Part shown: positions 59,940 through 64,000 of the stretch, piece after piece
Position numbering within the stretch: position 1 is the stretch's first letter
How the letters are laid out: each line of letters opens with the position of its first letter
Assembly: GCF_963666195.1 (NCBI RefSeq)
Contig: NZ_OY762653.1
Coordinates: forward strand, 1,178,001-1,242,000
Source: Trichococcus shcherbakoviae
GTDB taxonomy: Bacteria > Bacillota > Bacilli > Lactobacillales > Aerococcaceae
DNA length: 64,000 nt
Direction of reading: 5' to 3'
The notes under the pieces: model-generated
What the model was told of the DNA's origin: nothing
The model's input: only the letters and a program-made list of their open reading frames with translations
Database searches by the model: none
Made by a program: the position numbers and the translations under genes

Positions 59940-61115
59940 TTATAGCGGATATTCCATTTTGTACGACGCGATTCCTTCGGCGAAACGTTTGATGCCGTCC
60001 TCCAGGAGTGCCTTCGGGCAGGCATAATTCCAGCGGACAAAACGCGAACCGTTGCCGCCGAAGATATTTCCCTCGGACAGGTACAGTCCGGTATTCGCTC
60101 GGATGTAGGCGCACAGTTGTTTCGTATCTTCTGTAATCGCCGCGCAATCGATCCAGGCCAGATAAGTAGCTTCAGCCTCGACCACCTGGATTTCAGGAAC
60201 AAGTTCCTTCAAAGAAGCGATCAAAAATTGCCTGTTCTGCTCCAAGTATTCCCACAGCTCCTCCAGCCATTCTTCCCCTTCGTCGAAAGCCGCTTCAGCC
60301 GCTTGGATCGCGAAAGTATTCGGTTCCGCCACTTCATCCGTGTTGATCCCTCTGTCCACTTGTTTTCTGATTTCAGGATTCGGGATGACGATCGCCGCTG
60401 TCTGCAGTCCGGCGATGTTGAAAGCTTTTGTCGGCGCGATGCAAGTGATTGTCCGGTCAGCAATTTCCTCGGAAATGGAGGCAAGAGGGATATACGCGTG
60501 GCCGATGTGCGTCAGGTCGCAATGGATTTCGTCGCTCACGACCAGCACATCATGCTTGATGCACAGTTCGGCGATCCGTTCCAACGTCGGCCGATCCCAG
60601 ACTTTGCCGACCGGATTATGCGGGTTGCAGAAAATGAACAGCGAAGTCGTTTCGCGGGACAGTTTTTCCTCCAGATCCGCATAATCGATGGCATAGCTTT
60701 CGTCTTCATAGCGCAATTCGCTTGCCAATACTTTCCGACCGTTGTTCAGGATGGAATTGTAAAAGATGTTGTAGACAGGCGCAAGGACAACGATGTCATC
60801 ACCTATTCCCGTCATTTTCCTGACGATTGAGGAGATGGCAGGAACGACGCCTGTGCAATAGAGAATCCATTCTTTTTCCATCGCGAACCGGTGCCGCCTC
60901 TGCCACCAACGGATGATGCTCTCCCGGAAACTGTCAGGGACGGTATTATAGCCGAAAGCGCCTTGCCGCAGACGCTTTTCGATGGCGTCAACAACAGCAG
61001 GCGCCGTTCCGAAGTCCATGTCCGCCACCCACATCGGCAACTCATCCGCTTTGACATCCCACTTATAAGAGTTGGTGTTCCGTCTGTCGATGATCCGATC
61101 AAAGTCAAATGGCAT
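59940..61115 (-). CDS. MalY/PatB-type cystathionine beta-lyase/aminotransferase
   Basis: About 391 residues of fold-type I PLP enzymes of the MalY/PatB group: DFDRIIDRRNTNSYKWDVKA at the start, MWVADMDFGTAPAVVDAIE, FCNPHNPVGKVW, and the PLP lysine in TCIAPTKAFNIAGLQ (about 232). These enzymes cleave cystathionine or cysteine-like thioethers and often affect regulators. The start at 61115 has GGAGG before it and overlaps the end of the DUF3737 gene by 11 bases, so the two are translationally coupled. Confidence 0.92.
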   Translation of the reverse strand: MPFDFDRIIDRRNTNSYKWDVKADELPMWVADMDFGTAPAVVDAIEKRLRQGAFGYNTVPDSFRESIIRWWQRRHRFAMEKEWILYCTGVVPAISSIVRKMTGIGDDIVVLAPVYNIFYNSILNNGRKVLASELRYEDESYAIDYADLEEKLSRETTSLFIFCNPHNPVGKVWDRPTLERIAELCIKHDVLVVSDEIHCDLTHIGHAYIPLASISEEIADRTITCIAPTKAFNIAGLQTAAIVIPNPEIRKQVDRGINTDEVAEPNTFAIQAAEAAFDEGEEWLEELWEYLEQNRQFLIASLKELVPEIQVVEAEATYLAWIDCAAITEDTKQLCAYIRANTGLYLSEGNIFGGNGSRFVRWNYACPKALLEDGIKRFAEGIASYKMEYPL

Positions 61116-61965
61116 ATTCCGGTTCCTCCGCAAGCTGGTATTTGGTGTTTTCGGCGGCGATTTCCGGATCATCCAGAATCAGTTCGCCGATTGCTGGAGC
61201 GGTTATCGTGCCGCTGATCGGATTCTTGACACTGTCGATGCGGCCGTTCGCTTGAACGTCGACCGTCGAATATTCGAACGCCAGATCCGTGTTGATGAGC
61301 AGGCAATTCTCCATCTTCACGTTTTCCATGTAGCACATGCCCTGGTTGCTCTCGATGATGCAGTCGATGAAGGTGATGTTCTTTGAATTCCATCCCAAAT
61401 ATTCACCGATGATCGTCGAATCCCTGACGACCACATTCTCGCAATTCCAGAAAGCATCTTTTGAAAGCAACTTGGCATGCGAAATCTCGATATTTTTGGC
61501 ACCGTCAAAGGCATAATTCCCCGATAGCGTAAAATGCTCAATACGGATATTTTCGCTGTTCATCGCAAAATAATCGCCCACAGCGTTTACTTGTTTCAAG
61601 GTAATATCATTGCAGTTCCATAACGTTTCTTGGGCATTTGGCATTTCCACTCGTTCCAACTTGATATCGGCAGCTCGTCTGAATATCTTGGGCGCTTGGA
61701 TCATGCTGTTGGTGATGGTGATGCCCTGCGTATACCAAATCCCGGAACGCGCAGTTTCCACTAAAGTGATGTTGTTTGCCTGGATGTTCCGCGCATACCA
61801 CAATGGATATTTCCAGCGGAAGATTGTGTTGTCGAGTCCGATGTTGCTGCTTTCCTTCAAAGGGGACTCCCCGTCCGCAAAGACAGAATGGCTGATCTGC
61901 AGGTCTTTTCCTTTGAATAGAGCCCTTTCCCCGGTGAATAGCTGTTGATTAAGATGTTCCATCAT
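61105..61965 (-). CDS. DUF3737 family right-handed beta-helix protein
   Basis: The 286-residue protein matches DUF3737: LFTGERALFKGKDLQISHSV, ESSNIGLDNTIFRWKYPLWY, and many short beta-helix turns such as NIRIEHFTLSGNYAFDGAKN. It is cytosolic and of unknown function. GAGGGG precedes the ATG. It is the first gene after a MerR-type operator and before malY, an order that suggests a MerR-controlled DUF3737-malY operon. Confidence 0.9.
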   Translation of the reverse strand: MMEHLNQQLFTGERALFKGKDLQISHSVFADGESPLKESSNIGLDNTIFRWKYPLWYARNIQANNITLVETARSGIWYTQGITITNSMIQAPKIFRRAADIKLERVEMPNAQETLWNCNDITLKQVNAVGDYFAMNSENIRIEHFTLSGNYAFDGAKNIEISHAKLLSKDAFWNCENVVVRDSTIIGEYLGWNSKNITFIDCIIESNQGMCYMENVKMENCLLINTDLAFEYSTVDVQANGRIDSVKNPISGTITAPAIGELILDDPEIAAENTKYQLAEEPEYAI

Positions 61966-62005
61966 TCATTACCCCTCTCTGATACATACAGAGCGTACAC
62001 CTTAA

Positions 62006-62024
62006 CCTTGACATTAAGTCAAGG
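62006..62024. promoter_or_regulatory. MerR-type operator of the DUF3737-malY operon
   Basis: CCTTGAC-ATTAA-GTCAAGG is a perfect 7-5-7 dyad 41 bases before the DUF3737 start. On the minus strand it contains TTGACT as a -35, with TACGCT 19 bases further on as a weak -10. A dyad inside an over-long spacer is the classic MerR arrangement. The only MerR gene nearby is the broken one directly upstream. Confidence 0.8.
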
Positions 62025-62029
62025 GATAA

Positions 62030-62059
62030 AAATAAACCCACCAATTGGCGGGTTTATTT
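62030..62059 (-). terminator. Terminator at the end of the broken MerR gene
   Basis: AAATAAACCC and GGGTTTATTT form a stem around ACCAATTGGC. On the minus strand it is followed by T-rich sequence. It overlaps the merR stop codon. Confidence 0.8.
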
Positions 62060-62467
62060 CGTACTTTTTTCTTTTTCTGCTTCCGGCTGGGAGCTGAAGT
62101 CCTCTTTTTTCCCTTGAAGGCGCTCCTCGTAGAAATCGATTTTATTTTCGATTACTTCAAGATTGTGCATCAATGCTTGGATATCTTTTTCCAACAAGCG
62201 GCGCCGCTTCTCCAATAGTTCCATCCGTTCCAGCATCGTCGCATCCCCTTCGGCACGCCAAATGGTGTACTGCTTCAGTTCCGCCATCGACATGCCTGTG
62301 CCTTTCAGATGCAGAAGAAAAGTTACCCATTTCAAATCCTAATCGGTTTAGACGCGCAGGTTATTCTCATCGCGATCCGGTTTCAACAGCCCTTCATTTT
62401 CATAGTAGCGCAGCGTCGACACAGGTAGACCGATCATTTTCGAAAACTCTCCGATTGAATAGGACAT
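62054..62467 (-). pseudogene. MerR-family regulator broken by two in-frame stop codons
   Basis: Read through, this is a normal 137-codon MerR regulator. The start MSYSIGEFSKMIGLPVSTLR is followed by YYENEGLLKPDRDENNLRV and, after the lesion, DLKWVTFLLHLKGTGMSMAE and a coiled C-terminus. Two stop codons, TAA (62348-62350) and TAG (62339-62341), lie three codons apart, in the frame, where relatives read YTDEDL. Both flanks stay in frame, so there is no indel. The first fragment would hold only the DNA-binding part. Its predicted target dyad lies just downstream. Confidence 0.9.
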
Positions 62468-62503
62468 GCAATCCCACATCCATTTATTACGGATACTATA
62501 GCA

Positions 62504-63379
62504 CTATTTTTTAGTGAAAGGGAAAATCATTGGGACTCTTTTGGTGTATTCTTCCCATCCATCATATTTCTCCATATTTTTCTCCAGTAATGGCGTTGAT
62601 ATTTTGATTAATACCGTACTCATTAAAATAGGCGAGATGATTAATAACAGATAATAATAAGGGTTGATGGAATCCGTGAAGAACAGCGTAATACCACTTG
62701 CATACAATCCGATCCAAATCAGGATTTCACCGAGATAGTTTGGATGACGTGTGATTGACCATAAGCCGGTTTGCAGAAGTGTGCGTGTTTTTTTGTTGAT
62801 GTGTTGTCTTAATTGCTCATCCCCGACTACTTCAAAGAACAATCCTACCAACGCAATGAAAAGTGCGGCATAAACAAAATAGCGGTGAGCTGAATCAAAA
62901 CTGAATTCGTTGTATTTGATGACCACATAGCTGGCAGATCCAACGATAAAGTTGATGATACCCTGAACCACAAACACTCTGAAAAAGGCGGTGATGACTA
63001 CTTTATCGCCCCACTCTTTCCGCCACTGTGCGTACCTGAAATCTTCAGGCTTCCCGTAATTTCTTTTCAATAAGCGCAAAGATAATCTAAGTCCCCACAC
63101 CGTAATAAATCCAACAATGGCATACGATAAAACGGTGGGATTTTCAGTCACAAGCAGTGTAAGCCAGCTCCCTACAACAAATCCCATCCCCCAACCAATA
63201 TCGACAATGGAATTGTTTTTAATGATTGTTGCGATAATAAAGATGATCGTAAAATAGGCAAAGGTAAAAAGTAACGGGACAAGCAGTCCGTCCAAACCAG
63301 TATTCGTGAATCCTTGTGTCGCTATCGCTAATGTTGCTATAAATAATAGCGTATAAATGACAATTCTTTTCTTATCCAT
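62504..63379 (-). CDS. DUF1295/steroid 5-alpha-reductase-like membrane protein
   Basis: The 291-residue protein has about eight helices and the DUF1295 pattern: NNSIVDIGWGMGFVVGSWLT, RNYGKPEDFRYAQWRKEWGD, and the C-terminal GLWSITRHPNYLGEILIWIG shared with isoprenylcysteine methyltransferases. It probably binds NADPH or SAM and acts on a lipid; the substrate is unknown. GAGGTGG precedes the ATG. From here to the end of the window the DNA is visibly richer in A and T than before, which may mark a transferred segment. The gap before it on the left (62468-62503) holds nothing. Confidence 0.87.
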   Translation of the reverse strand: MDKKRIVIYTLLFIATLAIATQGFTNTGLDGLLVPLLFTFAYFTIIFIIATIIKNNSIVDIGWGMGFVVGSWLTLLVTENPTVLSYAIVGFITVWGLRLSLRLLKRNYGKPEDFRYAQWRKEWGDKVVITAFFRVFVVQGIINFIVGSASYVVIKYNEFSFDSAHRYFVYAALFIALVGLFFEVVGDEQLRQHINKKTRTLLQTGLWSITRHPNYLGEILIWIGLYASGITLFFTDSINPYYYLLLIISPILMSTVLIKISTPLLEKNMEKYDGWEEYTKRVPMIFPFTKK

Positions 63380-63534
63380 AGGCCACCTCTTTCAAATTTT
63401 TATGCATCCTACCATCTAAAAAAACAAAAAAATTCAGCTCGTTCCATCACTAAGCTATAATAATCTCATTATACACTAATATATGACAAGCAATCGAATC
63501 GAAGGTCTTAAATGAAGTCCGAATTTCTATTTTA

Positions 63535-63999
63535 TTAATTTGTACGCATTTTTCTCAGAATCTTATTTCCGATAAAATACAGGAGTGCACCTGATGCAGC
63601 CGACAAGTAGATAACTAAATTATTCAACGATACACCCCCAAAGAAAAACAGCAACAGAAACGCCGCACTATACAAAACTTGGCTTGCTGACAGTTTGGAT
63701 CTGTTTACGCTGTTGCCTTTATCATCTTTGGTTTCAGCTTTTGACAAAAACCAAAATAATATAAGCGATAGACCAACTACAGAAACTACAAGTAGCGTTA
63801 CAGCATTTGAATAAGCTAAGCTCCCGAGGGATAACTTGTTCATAAAAAACCAATCTACTGCAACAAGCCCTGCACTGATCACACTAGCTATCCCTGCTGC
63901 TCTCATTTTTTCTCCCGTTTTCAGGCTAAATCCCATAGCTAAAACAAATATCAGCAAATAGATGCTATTTCCGTTATCGAATGATAGGTAGGCAGTAAG
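63535..63999 (-). CDS. Membrane protein, 5' part beyond the window
   Basis: The frame is open to the right edge, so the N-terminus is missing. About 155 residues are visible, with four hydrophobic helices (for example IYLLIFVLAMGFSLKTGEKM, VTLLVVSVVGLSLILFWFL, VLYSAAFLLLFFFGGVSLNN) and a basic end (NKILRKMRTN). A TTG at 63957 could serve as a start but has no clear ribosome site. I do not recognise the family. Confidence 0.65.
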   Translation of the reverse strand, partial: LTAYLSFDNGNSIYLLIFVLAMGFSLKTGEKMRAAGIASVISAGLVAVDWFFMNKLSLGSLAYSNAVTLLVVSVVGLSLILFWFLSKAETKDDKGNSVNRSKLSASQVLYSAAFLLLFFFGGVSLNNLVIYLSAASGALLYFIGNKILRKMRTN

Positions 64000-64000
64000 T

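Noticed and set aside
62504-64000. Genomic island boundary
   Set aside because: The DNA is more AT-rich here, but no integrase, tRNA junction or direct repeat is visible in the window, so no island is called.

Overview
The window looks like a chromosomal segment of a Gram-positive, roughly mid-GC member of the Lactobacillales. A Carnobacteriaceae genus such as Trichococcus is the best guess. The reasons are typical Firmicutes ribosome binding sites, lipoproteins with lipoboxes, a MtaR/CpsY-type LysR regulator beside methionine genes, a PyrR-type attenuator before a uracil permease, and families such as DUF1846, DUF1456 and DUF3737. The assignment rests on protein families only. No rRNA, phage, transposase or CRISPR array is visible. 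There is one tRNA (Val-GAC).

Layout. 1-1.3 kb: queuosine genes queF-queC. 1.3-4.9 kb (minus): an AmmeMemoRadiSam-like pair (the radical SAM gene broken by a stop codon, the partner lacking its AMMECR1 domain), metK and a small methyltransferase. 5-8.6 kb: a sugar acetyltransferase, a GNAT-Maf fusion and an OFA-type MFS carrier. 8.9-14 kb (minus): a methionine operon, metF - methionine synthase reactivase - short cobalamin-dependent metH, preceded by a MtaR-like LysR gene and a candidate MtaR box. 14-19 kb: a bactofilin-like membrane protein, VOC, Nudix and TtcA-like genes. 19-22 kb: pabA-pabB-pabC for p-aminobenzoate. 22-31 kb: a molybdopterin lipoprotein, two membrane proteins, a PyrR-controlled uracil permease, aspA divergent from an Lrp regulator, DUF1846 and a YibE/YibF pair. 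31-34 kb: acetyltransferases and a lipoprotein with six GW modules. 34.7-41.3 kb: a MacAB-like export system whose adaptor has a strongly repetitive coiled coil. 41.6-45.3 kb: a second MtaR-like LysR gene behind a Met/Cys-rich leader peptide, and a class II UvrA. 45-55 kb: RluA, DUF1456, tRNA-Val, a VanX-like lipoprotein, TraX, a class V aminotransferase with an ECF S component, two VOC proteins and a CLC channel/antiporter. 55-64 kb: nitroreductase, aldo-keto reductase, a MalY/DUF3737 operon with a broken MerR regulator, and DUF1295.

Three things stand out. First, six intergenic arrays share a tandem period of 50-52 bp and a hairpin in every unit, although the stem sequence differs between loci. 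One array even supplies the last codons of pabC. Second, the leader of the 41.6 kb LysR gene has all the parts of a trp-like attenuator, with a leader peptide carrying four Met and five Cys in its first eleven codons. Third, a 244-bp structured element with complementary ends lies between metH and the OFA gene, and a multi-hairpin leader at 54.4-54.9 kb precedes a 43-residue protein. Several genes are decaying (amrS, merR), and yibE has an uncertain start. These should be checked against reads before they are treated as biology.
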